64,000 bases of DNA from Syntrophales bacterium (GCA_028712885.1 JAQTPK010000005.1:1-64000); one strand, 5' to 3'; positions 19,918 through 30,239 are shown, numbered from the stretch's first letter. Translations and numbers: made by a program. The notes: generated by a model from the sequence alone, not told the origin.

Positions 19918-19987
19918 GCATTATGCCGATCGGTTAAATGATGGTACCTTATACTATAGAAAGAGAACGAAAAAAAGGAGGCGGGAG

Positions 19988-20146
19988 ATGCGCAGCCGCG
20001 GAAAAATCGCAGTCGTGACCGGGTCAAGTTCGGGGATAGGAAAGGAAACTGACTTGCTGCTTGCAGGACGCGGTTACGGGCTCGTTCTGACTTATCACAA
20101 GGGACAGAAGGAGGGAGATGACGTGGACGTATGGGAGTATCTGTAA
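19988..20146 (+). pseudogene. Truncated short-chain dehydrogenase (SDR) N-terminus
   Basis: MRSRGKIAVVTGSSSGIGKETDLLLAGRGYGLVLTYHKGQK, then divergence and stop after 52 aa. Confidence 0.7.
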
Positions 20147-20164
20147 TTCAGAGCAGACAACCTC

Positions 20165-21418
20165 TCAGTAAAAGACCTTTTCCGCCTCTTTCATGACTTC
20201 CGTCAGCTTGCTGCACGTTTTTTCGATCTGCGGCATGTTGATGCCCAGCAGCCTTGCCGATTCGAGGTTCGACAGGTCCGCATCATTTTCAAAAAAGCCG
20301 CAATCGATCCTGTTGGCGATATTCTCCGCGAGGTTGACGATCAGCACTTCTTTTTTGGTGTCCTTTTCGAAACTGGCCCATTTGTGGCGCTTCACGACTT
20401 CGGAGAAATCCCCGCCAAAACCCCACTGATCGAGGAGGGCCGCCCCGAAACTGACATGGACCTCGTGCAGGCTTTCCATCAGCTCGTCACGGCTGAACGC
20501 CGTTGACGCGGGCACGATATCCCCGATGCTTTTCAGGAGGAGCGCGCACCCCAGCTCATGCGTCAATCCCATCAGAAAGACCCTGCCGTCGCGGTCTCCC
20601 ATGCCGGTGGAAATCTCCCGGCAGGCGTAGGCCGAAGCCAGGGAGTGCATCCAGAGTCTTTTGAGGAGCTCATTGAATTCCATGCTCTTGCTTTCATACA
20701 GACCGCGGGTGGCGATCGTGGAGACAATATCCTGGATCTCCTTTGTGCCGATCCTGAGGACGGCGGTTTTCAGGTCCCTTATTTTTTCGCCGCCCCGGAA
20801 GTAGAGAGGCGAATTGGCGGTGGTGATGATTTTGATCGATATGACGGCGTCCCTTTCCAGGATGTCCGCCAGGTCGTCCGCGCACATGGACGGGCTGGCC
20901 ATCGCATCTTCAATCTCCTTGATGATCTGGGGCAGGACCGGCAGGCTGACCTTACCCTGTTTGAATTTGCGGATGGTTTCCATGACCATCTTGCGGATCG
21001 TCTGTCCCTCAGTGTAGGTCTTGGGAATGCTGACTCCCAGTTCCTCCAGCTTGCTGGCGATGATGTTCCGGTCGAAGGGCTTGACGATATAGCTGTCGCA
21101 GCCGGCCTGAATGCAGGTGACCACGGTATCCCTGTCCGATTGGGCGGTCACGATTATGATAATCGGCATGTGTTCTATCGGGATGTTTTTTTCCTGCTGC
21201 AGAACCTTCAGCCGGTAGAGCACTTCGGTGCCGTCCATTTCGGGCATGGAAATATCCAGGGCGATGAGATTGAAGGGTTCTCCTGCGTCTATGGCCGCTT
21301 CGAATTCCCGGAGCGCCGCCGGTCCGCTGTCGACCGCCGCGCATTCTCCGAACGAAGACATGATTTTTTCCATTTTTTTCCTGCTGACGATTTCATCGTC
21401 TACGACCAGAATCTTCAT
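20165..21418 (-). CDS. Response regulator with HDOD output domain
   Basis: Receiver MKILVVDDEIVSRKKMEKI...ALDISMPEMDG, then HDOD-like LPVLPQIIKEIEDAMASPSMCADDLADILERD. Confidence 0.88.
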   Translation of the reverse strand: MKILVVDDEIVSRKKMEKIMSSFGECAAVDSGPAALREFEAAIDAGEPFNLIALDISMPEMDGTEVLYRLKVLQQEKNIPIEHMPIIIIVTAQSDRDTVVTCIQAGCDSYIVKPFDRNIIASKLEELGVSIPKTYTEGQTIRKMVMETIRKFKQGKVSLPVLPQIIKEIEDAMASPSMCADDLADILERDAVISIKIITTANSPLYFRGGEKIRDLKTAVLRIGTKEIQDIVSTIATRGLYESKSMEFNELLKRLWMHSLASAYACREISTGMGDRDGRVFLMGLTHELGCALLLKSIGDIVPASTAFSRDELMESLHEVHVSFGAALLDQWGFGGDFSEVVKRHKWASFEKDTKKEVLIVNLAENIANRIDCGFFENDADLSNLESARLLGINMPQIEKTCSKLTEVMKEAEKVFY

Positions 21419-21433
21419 TTTCCCCTCTATTAA

Positions 21434-24400
21434 TCAATTGCATGCCGCAGGGAGATTCTCCCGGACATAGGACATGAGGACCTCCAGTTCCTCTTCCAGA
21501 TCGTCGACGATACGATCCGCGCTGCAAAGCGTTCGGTTTTTCGCATTCGTCTCGAGCTCGAGAGCGAGACCGGACAGTTTTTCCGCCGTGAGATTCGCTG
21601 CGCCGCCCTTTATGGCATGGGCTTCTCTCCTTACCGATTCGGCATCCCCGCCCGCCAGCGCCCGGCGGATAGTCCTGATCTGCCGCTCCACCTTTTCGCA
21701 GAACCCGTCAATGACGTCCGTGAGGAGGCCGCGATCATCTTCAAACTCCGCCTGCGCCTTCTGCAGGTCGATTGTCCTGCAGATCCTTTCAGATGAAGAA
21801 GCGCCTCCTGCGCCCCGGTCCGAAAGCGCCGATCCGGGGCCTTTCTGCCGTCCTGCTTCCGGCGGAAGCCATTTTTCGACGATGGACAGAAGCCCCTTTC
21901 TGGTGATCGGTTTCGGGAGAAAATCATCCATTCCGGACCTGAAGCAGAGTTCCCTGTACTCGTTGAGAGCGTAGCCGGTCATCGCAATAATGGGGACGCG
22001 GGGTTTTCTTCCGTCGGCGGAAGCTCCCGTCCCGGACTCCATCTTCCTGATTTCTTCGGCGGCCTGAAACCCGTCCATCACGGGCATTTCTATATCCATG
22101 AGTATCAGGTCATAGCTTTCCGACGTGAAGGCCTCCAGGGCCTGACGGCCGTCTTCAACCAGATCCACCTTGTAGCCTGCGCGGACAAGGCATCTTTTGA
22201 CGATTTCCTGGTTGGTGGGATAGTCTTCCGCCAGAAGCAGCCGGAAATTATTCTGTACCGATTCCGCCTGTTCCGCAGTGTGGAAAGCCTCCGCTGATTT
22301 CCCGTCCGCCGGCATTTCCCGGATGCCGTTTGCCCGGACAGGAGAATCGGCCCGGTCCTGGCGGGAGAACACGGCGGTAAACCAGAAGACGGACCCTATC
22401 CCTTCCTCGCTTTCCACCCCCATCGTTCCTCCCATCAGCTCCGTGAGCTGCCTGGAGATTGTGACCCCGAGTCCCGTTCCCCCGTACTTTCTTCTTGTCG
22501 AGCCGTCCGCCTGGGTGAAGCTGTCGAAAATCAGAACCTGCTTGTCCCGGGGAATCCCTATGCCGGTATCTTTCACCGTAAATCGTATTTTGATTCTGTC
22601 TCCATGGTCTTCCGCGAGTTCCGCCTGAACCTTTATCTCGCCTGTCTCGGTAAACTTGACGGCGTTGTCTACAAGATTCCGCAGCACCTGCTGCAAATGC
22701 GCGGAATCACCTTCCAGCATAACAGGCACGCCGGGCAGAACGCGGCAGGTAAACAGGACCCCCTTCTGGGCGGTCCGGAACAGATAGCTGTCCGCCAGAT
22801 CCGAAAAAATCCTGGTCAGATCGAAGGGGGCCTTTTCCAGTTCCACTTTTCCCGCTTCAATCTTCGCGAAATCGAGAATATCGTTCACAATGCCGAGGAG
22901 CGTGCGCGCTTCCTTGCCTATTATGCCTACAAGCCTCTCCTGCTCCTTGTCGAGATTCGTCTCCAGGCACAGCTCCGTCATCCCCATGATGCCGTTGAGG
23001 GGCGTCCTTATCTCGTGGCTCATATTGGCGAGAAAGCGGCTTTTGGCCTTGTTCGCCGTCTCGGCCTTCAGGATCGCCTGTTCCATCGCCTCTTCCATCC
23101 TCTTTTCCTCGGTGACGTCCCGGTAAATTCCGGTTGTGCCCGCGACGCCCCCCTTTTCATCCCGCAGCAGGGAGATGGAAAGGTTCAGCACGACGGGCCT
23201 GCCGTCTTTCCGCGTCGTTCTGAGTTCGCGATTCTTTATCTCCCCTTTCTTCATCACTTCTTCCATGATGCGTTCCGGCTCCCGAAAATCGCTCAGCAGG
23301 CGGGAGACTTTTTTACCCATTACCTCATCCTGCTTATAGCCGAGGATTTCCTCGATCCTGGGACTTGTATGCAGGATGGTCCCCTCCGTATCGGTCGTAA
23401 TGATGCCTTCCACGGAGCTGTTTATTATATTGGCGAGGAAATTGGTTGTGCGCGTCAGTTCAACCGTGCGCTCCTGGATCATTTCCTCCAGATGGTCTCT
23501 GTATTTGTTCAGCTCGAGCTCTATCAGCTTCCTTTCGGACACATCGCGGGCGATTCCGCGGAAGCCCCTGGCCTGGCCGTTCAGGTCCTTTATGAGCGAT
23601 ACCGAAACCTCAAGATGCCTTGTAGCGCCGTCTTTCTTGATGACTTCCCATTCAAATCCCTTGCTGGGAATCCCCGTCTCGAAGATGTTGATGAATGCGG
23701 AACGGACTCTTTCGATCGTCCTTTCGTCCATGTATTTATCATAAGGCATTCCCGGCATTTCCTCCGCGGGATAGCCGATGATGGTGCACATGGACTGATT
23801 GAAGAATGTGAACCGGCCCGCGAGGTCGACCTCGAAATAACCGTCTTCTATGCTCTCCAGGATATTGCGGTACTTTTCTTCGCTGTCCCGAAGGGCCCTC
23901 TCCGCCCTCCGGCGCTCGGTCGCATCCCGGGTTATGCCCCGAAAGCCGATCTTTTCCCCCTCCGCATTTTTAATAAGGGAGAACGACGTCTCAACCGGCA
24001 CCCTGGATCCGTCCTTTCTCGTCACTTCGTAGCTCGTGATTACCGCCGGCAAATCCTCCCTATAAGCCTTTTTGAACGTCTCCTCTACGGTCCGTGCGCT
24101 TTCCCGGTCCATGTAAGATCGGTAATTTATCCCGGAGATTTCGTCCGGGGCGTACCCGAGAAATTTCGGGAGGAGCGGATTGCAGAAGATCAGGTTTCCC
24201 TGCAGATCGACTTCAAAATAGCTGTCGTTGACGCTTTCCAGGATGTTCCGGTATTTCTGCTCGCTCTCCTGAAGGGATTTCTGCGATTCCTCCTTCGCCC
24301 GCAGCAGTTCGTCCAGATCGAGTTTGATAAGGGCCAGCGCGTCGAAGACGGGCTTAAGGGGATGTTCCTCGCTTATGCCGTCCACAGAGAGTCCCGCCTG

Positions 24401-25453
24401 CTGCCAGCTCAGCTCTCCCATCACCCCAAGCATTTCGTCGGCGAAGCCCCTGACCTGCTGTTCAGTGTAGGTTCTTCCTCTGTTGATCTTTTCCTCTTTA
24501 TGCTCGCTCCGCGCCTCCCTGTCCTTTCCGATTATCTCCAGGGCATGCGCCAGGTCGTTTGCCGTGGCGACGGGGGCCGGGATAAACGGCCTGGAAATTT
24601 CCAGCAGTGTTTTCATGAAAGAATTGAGGCCGAAGACGATGGAGAGGTTGCTCCTGATCTCCTTGCGGAGCTCCTTCAGCCCCGAAAGATAGAGCCGCCT
24701 TACCTGCCAGGTGCTCCTCTCGTATTTCTCCCAGTTGACGATGCGGTAGAAATGTCCCTTCGCCATCAGACCGGATTCGTGCAGCACCTTTCGGTGCAGT
24801 GCAAAGAACTTGTCCACGTCGGGCTCTTCCAGGGTGCCGTGCGCCACGCTGTACAGGATATCGTCCCCGATGAGCTCGAACGATATTCCGTAGCCGGGAA
24901 GCTCGAGGCGCCAGTCTTCCTTTGCAGACCTCGGCATTGCGCCGGGGTCCGCCCCTTTTTGCCTCAGAAATTTCAGCGCGCCCCGGACCGCTTCTTCGTA
25001 CGTCCTGTTTATGTTGACGTGCACCGGCGATTTGTAGATCTTCTCCCCCGCCTGGAACGCAAGCCGGATGAAGAGGGGCGCGCCGAAAACCCACAGGCCC
25101 TGGAGATGACCCTTCGAGCTCTCATTGAGCATGTACTCGGCCCACGCCACCCGGCTCATTCTGGACGGGATGCCCGTTACTCCCGTGTAGTCCCTCAGTT
25201 CGACGTGACATCTCCCGGAGAGACCCGTCTCTTCAACGATCTCTGATCTTCTCTTCAGTATGAGTTCTATTCCCCTGTCACTCGGATTCCCTCTCGTGGC
25301 GGTCCAGAGGATCGAGGTTCCGATAATGCGGAAGGTCACATAGTACACCCCGTCGATGGAGATATCCGTCCATTGAGGCTTGCTTAATATCGAGAGACCT
25401 GTGACAGGGCAGATGGCGGAATGGATGGAAGGGTAAAGACGGGCGGTCGCCAT
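21434..25453 (-). CDS. Hybrid sensor histidine kinase: duplicated N-terminal domain, 3 PAS, HisKA/HATPase, receiver, Hpt
   Basis: NMSHEIRTPLNGIMGM H-box; G boxes; LMDIEMPVMDGFQAAEEIR receiver; Hpt AHAIKGGAANLTAEKL. Confidence 0.92.
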   Translation of the reverse strand: MATARLYPSIHSAICPVTGLSILSKPQWTDISIDGVYYVTFRIIGTSILWTATRGNPSDRGIELILKRRSEIVEETGLSGRCHVELRDYTGVTGIPSRMSRVAWAEYMLNESSKGHLQGLWVFGAPLFIRLAFQAGEKIYKSPVHVNINRTYEEAVRGALKFLRQKGADPGAMPRSAKEDWRLELPGYGISFELIGDDILYSVAHGTLEEPDVDKFFALHRKVLHESGLMAKGHFYRIVNWEKYERSTWQVRRLYLSGLKELRKEIRSNLSIVFGLNSFMKTLLEISRPFIPAPVATANDLAHALEIIGKDREARSEHKEEKINRGRTYTEQQVRGFADEMLGVMGELSWQQAGLSVDGISEEHPLKPVFDALALIKLDLDELLRAKEESQKSLQESEQKYRNILESVNDSYFEVDLQGNLIFCNPLLPKFLGYAPDEISGINYRSYMDRESARTVEETFKKAYREDLPAVITSYEVTRKDGSRVPVETSFSLIKNAEGEKIGFRGITRDATERRRAERALRDSEEKYRNILESIEDGYFEVDLAGRFTFFNQSMCTIIGYPAEEMPGMPYDKYMDERTIERVRSAFINIFETGIPSKGFEWEVIKKDGATRHLEVSVSLIKDLNGQARGFRGIARDVSERKLIELELNKYRDHLEEMIQERTVELTRTTNFLANIINSSVEGIITTDTEGTILHTSPRIEEILGYKQDEVMGKKVSRLLSDFREPERIMEEVMKKGEIKNRELRTTRKDGRPVVLNLSISLLRDEKGGVAGTTGIYRDVTEEKRMEEAMEQAILKAETANKAKSRFLANMSHEIRTPLNGIMGMTELCLETNLDKEQERLVGIIGKEARTLLGIVNDILDFAKIEAGKVELEKAPFDLTRIFSDLADSYLFRTAQKGVLFTCRVLPGVPVMLEGDSAHLQQVLRNLVDNAVKFTETGEIKVQAELAEDHGDRIKIRFTVKDTGIGIPRDKQVLIFDSFTQADGSTRRKYGGTGLGVTISRQLTELMGGTMGVESEEGIGSVFWFTAVFSRQDRADSPVRANGIREMPADGKSAEAFHTAEQAESVQNNFRLLLAEDYPTNQEIVKRCLVRAGYKVDLVEDGRQALEAFTSESYDLILMDIEMPVMDGFQAAEEIRKMESGTGASADGRKPRVPIIAMTGYALNEYRELCFRSGMDDFLPKPITRKGLLSIVEKWLPPEAGRQKGPGSALSDRGAGGASSSERICRTIDLQKAQAEFEDDRGLLTDVIDGFCEKVERQIRTIRRALAGGDAESVRREAHAIKGGAANLTAEKLSGLALELETNAKNRTLCSADRIVDDLEEELEVLMSYVRENLPAACN

Positions 25454-25794
25454 AAAGTTTCCTTTTTTTGCAACAGAATTGTAAGCAATAAGCGAGCCAG
25501 AACATAAGGCAATGGAATAATGACGGTTTTCAGCATTCGGGAAACAGGAACAAACATTGGAAATGCTCCCGGAGCATAGAAAAAATATTGTTATTACAGC
25601 AATTTTTATGAATCAGCCTGACAACAGGCAAATTGCCCGGCTTTGCCTATGCCGCGAAGCCGGGGCGGGATCCTCTCTTTCGAAAGGCGGAGTGACGGAT
25701 ATTTGGCGTTTCCCGGCGTATTGCCGCCCGGCAGGGGCGTTGTCTTTTCCCGTCCGGCTTGACATCACGGGAAATATATACCTATATTCGCCTC

Positions 25795-27369
25795 ATGACG
25801 GCGGACCGGAAACTCCGAATAAAGCTGGACGGAAAAAGCCTCCTGTACCGCTCAGCTGCTCTCCGGGACATCCTCTCCGATTCATTCGAAAAATTTCAGA
25901 GCAACGGGGATTTCAACCAGGCGGCCGCGATCGCTCTCTATGCTATTCTTTCCGCCATTCCTTTTTTTATCCTGACGCTGTGGATTGCAGGTCTCGTGTT
26001 CGGGCCCGATTCGGGAATGGCCGGCGGCCTTTCCGACACAATCCGCAAATTCCTTCCCTATTTCACCCAGGAGATCGTCGACCAGCTTGGGGAAATTGAA
26101 AAGAAAAAGCAGGTGCTGGGATGGGTGGGCGTCATCACCCTGCTCTGGTCGTCCTCGCTGATCTTCAGCGCCGTGGAGACGTCTTTCGAGATGATCTTCA
26201 GGTCAAAATCCAGAAGAAACATACTCTTCTCGAAAATGATGGCGGTCGCCTTGATTCCGGTGGGATGGCTGATCGGGGCAATCAGCGTGGCGCTTACATA
26301 CATGGCTTCGCTGATCAGGGAATACCCGCTGCTTGCGCAGAGCGGATGGCTGGCCGTCGCCGCGGCGCAGGGGGTGATCATTTCGCACGTCATCCCCTAC
26401 CTGATTACAGTCCTGTTTTTCACTCTGATTTATAAAATCATCCCGGCATCCAGAATATCCTGGGGCAACGCTCTGGCGGCGGGGGCGATATTCTCGCTGC
26501 TGATGGAAATAGCCAAACACGTCTTCACCTGGTACGTGGCCGGCAATACGCAGTATAACGTCATCTATGGATCGCTCCAGGCCGTTGTCATCCTCGTGCT
26601 CTGGGTTTTCTACGTTGCGCTTATCCTGCTTTTCTGCGCCGAAATCATTTCTTCGTACCAGAGGCGGGGCCTGATCCTGATCGAGAAGGCATTCGTCGGG
26701 ACGGACCGGGCGCGCAGGAGCGTGCATGAGAGGATATTCCGGAAATTCGGCCGGGTTTACCGGAAAGACGAATACATTTTCAGGGAGGGAGATACGAGCC
26801 GGGAGATCTATTACATTCTCCTGGGAGAAGTCGCCGTGGAAAAGGGAATGGGGAGATTCAGAAAAGTCCTGACGGAAATGGGGCCGGGCCAGCACTTCGG
26901 TGAAATGGCCGCGCTTGCCCGTGAACCGCGGACCGCCTCCATCCGTGCGGTTCAGGACAGCGAGATAGCCGTTATCGACCCCGATGTGTTTCTCATGCTG
27001 CTGAGCCGCAGCGAAGCGGTTTCAACACTCGTCTTGCGGGAATTTTCCCGGCGCATGAAAAACACGAGCAACAGACTTGAGGAGCTGACCGGATACCTTG
27101 TCGCCGCGGGCGCGATAATTTATTTTTTCCGCCACTGGCCGCTTCCTGCCGGCGCCGAGCCGATTCAGGAGCTGATGCGGATCACCGGGAGGGAAGAGGA
27201 AGAGATCAGAAAAGTTCTGGGCGCTCTTGCCCGGGCGGGAGTCGTCCGGTACGAAAATGGAACAGTTCTGGAATTCGACCGGGAAGCGGCCTGGAGCGTG
27301 GCGAGAAAGGGGCTTTTCCCCGAGGGTGATCGCGGACTGAGCGAGGAGGCGGACGCAGCCTCAATTTAA
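25795..27369 (+). CDS. YihY/BrkB-family membrane protein fused to a cyclic-nucleotide-binding domain and Crp-like C-terminus
   Basis: AAAIALYAILSAIPFFILTLWIAG BrkB region; IFREGDTSREIYYILLGEVAV...GPGQHFGEMAALAREPRTASIRAVQDSEIAVI CNB motif; C-terminal small-helical region. Confidence 0.85.
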   Translation: MTADRKLRIKLDGKSLLYRSAALRDILSDSFEKFQSNGDFNQAAAIALYAILSAIPFFILTLWIAGLVFGPDSGMAGGLSDTIRKFLPYFTQEIVDQLGEIEKKKQVLGWVGVITLLWSSSLIFSAVETSFEMIFRSKSRRNILFSKMMAVALIPVGWLIGAISVALTYMASLIREYPLLAQSGWLAVAAAQGVIISHVIPYLITVLFFTLIYKIIPASRISWGNALAAGAIFSLLMEIAKHVFTWYVAGNTQYNVIYGSLQAVVILVLWVFYVALILLFCAEIISSYQRRGLILIEKAFVGTDRARRSVHERIFRKFGRVYRKDEYIFREGDTSREIYYILLGEVAVEKGMGRFRKVLTEMGPGQHFGEMAALAREPRTASIRAVQDSEIAVIDPDVFLMLLSRSEAVSTLVLREFSRRMKNTSNRLEELTGYLVAAGAIIYFFRHWPLPAGAEPIQELMRITGREEEEIRKVLGALARAGVVRYENGTVLEFDREAAWSVARKGLFPEGDRGLSEEADAASI

Positions 27370-27625
27370 AATCATAAATCCCAAATCGCAAATCCCAAAG
27401 AAATTCAAAATCCAAATTAACGCGTAAAGTGTAAGGAGTAAGGTGTAAGGCGTTAAATCCCAAATCCCAAGTACCATCCTTCGACTGGCTCAGGATACCC
27501 AAATAAATCCAAAATTCAAAAACCGTGAGGCGTAAAGCGTCAGGCGTAAGGTGCGTCTAAGATAAAAGACCCGATACCCAATACCGATACCCTGACGCCC
27601 AACGCCCAGTGCCTGACGCGAAAGA
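27370..27625. repeat. Composite heptad spacer (AAATCCC, GTGTAAG, GGCGTAA, CCCAATA/CGCCCAA families)
   Basis: aaatcccaaatcgcaaatccc ... gtgtaaggagtaaggtgtaaggcgttaaatcccaaatccc ... ggcgtaaagcgtcaggcgtaag ... gacgcccaacgcccagtgcctgacgc. Confidence 0.85.
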
Positions 27626-27739
27626 CGCAATGTTGCCTTAACAGCAAAGGAAGATTTCTCGCTGCGCTCGAAATGACAGAAGAGATTTTCCCGCCTTTCG
27701 CGCGTTTCCCGCATTTCCCGCCCCCCAAAGGAAGCTGAG

Positions 27740-28582
27740 ATGACTCAAGAGACGCAATGGACGCCTTTCCGCCAGACGTCTAACGTCTTCAGCCTGTATA
27801 AGTTGGCACAATTATTGTTTATATACTCTCGAAGTCTACTCCGTGGTGTATTCGTGAAAATTTTAAATACAAAAACGCTCGGCATCGATCCGGCAGGGAC
27901 GGGGAAGGGCAGGGCGGGGTCGGCCCGTGACCTCTTCATCGAGATCATGGAGCAGGTTTCCGCCGGAGCACTCGAGTCTTCCCCGCCGCTTGAGAAAGAA
28001 AAGTTATCTCAACTGCTTTCTCTTCTCCGGCTCCAGATGGAGACCCGTCGGATCGGCGCATCCATGGATGAAAAAGAGGAAGACAGCTCTCTGGAGCTGT
28101 TCCTCCGCAGCAATCTGCGCCGGATAGGAAAGCCGGCCCCCAATCCTGCACCGCCGGCGTCAACGTCAAATCCTGTCATGCCGGAACAAAAACTTGACAG
28201 AGGGGCGGTCGGCGTCGATGCGCTGATTGACCGCGCCGCCAAAAAATTCGGAGTAAGCGCGGACCTGGTCCGGGCGGTGGTGAGCACCGAAAGCGCCTTC
28301 AATCCGAACGCTGTTTCATCAAAAGGCGCCATGGGTCTCATGCAGCTCATGCCGGCCACTGCCAGGGATCTCGGTGTCAAGGACCCCCATGACCCCGAAC
28401 AGAATGTAATGGCGGGGACCCGGTATCTGAGAGGTCTCCTGGATCGCTACGGCGGCGAGGTCGATCTGGCGCTTGCGGCATATAATTGGGGCATGGGAAA
28501 CCTGGAGAGGAGCACGGGGCGCTGGCCCCGGGAAACGCTGAACTACGTCGCAAAAATAAAGAAAATGCTCGCCAAAGCATGA
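27740..28582 (+). CDS. SLT-type lytic transglycosylase (start uncertain; possibly 27854)
   Basis: VSTESAFNPNAVSSKGAMGLMQLMPATARDLGV...GTRYLRGLLDRYGGEVDLALAAYNWG. Confidence 0.9.
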   Translation: MTQETQWTPFRQTSNVFSLYKLAQLLFIYSRSLLRGVFVKILNTKTLGIDPAGTGKGRAGSARDLFIEIMEQVSAGALESSPPLEKEKLSQLLSLLRLQMETRRIGASMDEKEEDSSLELFLRSNLRRIGKPAPNPAPPASTSNPVMPEQKLDRGAVGVDALIDRAAKKFGVSADLVRAVVSTESAFNPNAVSSKGAMGLMQLMPATARDLGVKDPHDPEQNVMAGTRYLRGLLDRYGGEVDLALAAYNWGMGNLERSTGRWPRETLNYVAKIKKMLAKA

Positions 28583-28682
28583 GGGAGTAAAAAGTTAAAA
28601 GTAGCGCGGAGGTGATATAGAAACCTGAAAAGAACTTTTCGCCTGTTGCTTTTCACTTTTTACCTTTCACTTTTCACTCCCC
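28583..28682. repeat. AGTAAAA/CTTTTCA-family inverted heptad spacer
   Basis: gggagtaaaaagttaaaagt ... CTTTTCA CTTTTTA CCTTTCA CTTTTCA CTCCC. Confidence 0.8.
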
Positions 28683-28718
28683 TCCCTTTCTGTTAGGATA
28701 TCCAAAATCAGTTCAGGT

Positions 28719-30239
28719 ATGAAAATGGAGCCGGCATTCACGGAAGGCGATGTCCGCATGATCAGGGAGCACGGATTGAGCCCCGAACAGGTCTCAAGGC
28801 AGCTGGAAATTTTTTCCCGGGGGAGTTTCTATCACCGGCTGGACCGGCCGGCAACTGCAGGCGACGGCATTCTTGTCCTGCCGGGCGACGCAGGGGAAAA
28901 ACTGTTCCCGCTCTATGCGGAGCAGTGCAGGGAAGGCAGGATCATGAAATTCGTGCCCGCCTCGGGCGCCGCCAGCCGCATGTTCAGGGATTGGTCCCGG
29001 CTCTGCCGGGCGCCCGCCGCCGCTTCGATCGAGGAATTCGGACGCAACCTGAAACGGTTTGCCTTCTTTCCTGATCTCGAAAAAACTATTCAGCGATCCG
29101 GGATGGAACTGCAGAAGCTCATCGAAAATGGCGATTATGCAACGATTCTGGAATTCATCCTGGACAGGAAGGGCCTGAATTATCTGAATCTGCCCAAGGC
29201 CCTGCTGAAGTTCCACTGGTATCCGGACGGGAACAGAACATCGATGGAGGAGCACCTGGTCGAGGCTGCCATGTATGTAAGGGACGGCAAGGGGGCGTGC
29301 AGGATCCATTTCACAGTTTCAGCCGAGCACAGGCTTCTTTTTGAGAAATGCCTGGAGGAGGCTGAAAAAAAATACGCCGAATTCTTTCGCGTGCGCTACG
29401 AATCAGGTGTTTCGATCCAGGATCCCGCGACGGATACCGTCGCTCTCGACGGCAAAAACAGACTGCTCCGGGAAGACTCGGGAGCACTGGTCTTCCGGCC
29501 GGGCGGGCATGGTTCCCTTCTCAAGAACCTGAACGAGTTGCGGGGGGATATCGTCTTGATAAAGAATATTGATAATATCCCTCCGGACAGGCTGAAGGAA
29601 AGGACCGTAGTTTACAAAAAACTCCTGGGTGGATATCTGATCCTGCTGCAGGACAGGATCAGGGATTATCTGAACCGGCTGTCCGGAAGAGGAGCGGGCG
29701 AAGGCGGTCTCGTGGAAATGGAAACGTTCTGCACGCGGGATCTCAATATCGTGTTTCCAGAAGGTTTCCGGAAGTCGGGAACGGGCAAACGGAAGCAAGT
29801 ACTCTACGAAAAGCTGAACAGGCCGCTGAGGGTATGCGGCATGGTAAGGAATGAGGGCGAGCCGGGCGGAGGCCCGTTCTGGGTGGAGGAAGAAGACGGG
29901 ACGCGCTCCCTTCAGATCGTCGAGGAAGCGCAGGTCGATCCGTCATCCGACCGGCAGAAACGCATCTGGGAGAGGTCGAGTTATTTCAATCCCGTCGACC
30001 TCGCCTGCGGATTGAAAGATTTCCGGGGCGAACCCTTCGACCTGGAGAAGTATATTGACCCCCGGACGTATTTCATTTCCGCAAAGTCCCAGGACGGCCT
30101 TGAAATAAAAGCCCTGGAGCATCCGGGATTATGGAATGGAGGAATGGCGCGATGGAACACGGTTTTCATCGAAGTGCCGATTGAGACCTTCAATCCCGTA
30201 AAGACGGTTGATGATCTGCTCCGCCCCCAACACCTTTAA
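28719..30239 (+). CDS. DUF4301 family protein
   Basis: 506 aa; FTEGDVRMIREHGLSPEQVSRQLEIFSRG and VPASGAASRMF recall DUF4301. Confidence 0.7.
   Translation: MKMEPAFTEGDVRMIREHGLSPEQVSRQLEIFSRGSFYHRLDRPATAGDGILVLPGDAGEKLFPLYAEQCREGRIMKFVPASGAASRMFRDWSRLCRAPAAASIEEFGRNLKRFAFFPDLEKTIQRSGMELQKLIENGDYATILEFILDRKGLNYLNLPKALLKFHWYPDGNRTSMEEHLVEAAMYVRDGKGACRIHFTVSAEHRLLFEKCLEEAEKKYAEFFRVRYESGVSIQDPATDTVALDGKNRLLREDSGALVFRPGGHGSLLKNLNELRGDIVLIKNIDNIPPDRLKERTVVYKKLLGGYLILLQDRIRDYLNRLSGRGAGEGGLVEMETFCTRDLNIVFPEGFRKSGTGKRKQVLYEKLNRPLRVCGMVRNEGEPGGGPFWVEEEDGTRSLQIVEEAQVDPSSDRQKRIWERSSYFNPVDLACGLKDFRGEPFDLEKYIDPRTYFISAKSQDGLEIKALEHPGLWNGGMARWNTVFIEVPIETFNPVKTVDDLLRPQHL

Noticed and set aside
22604-25246. 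880-aa plus-strand ORF
   Set aside because: Antisense to the hybrid histidine kinase; shadow ORF produced by codon bias
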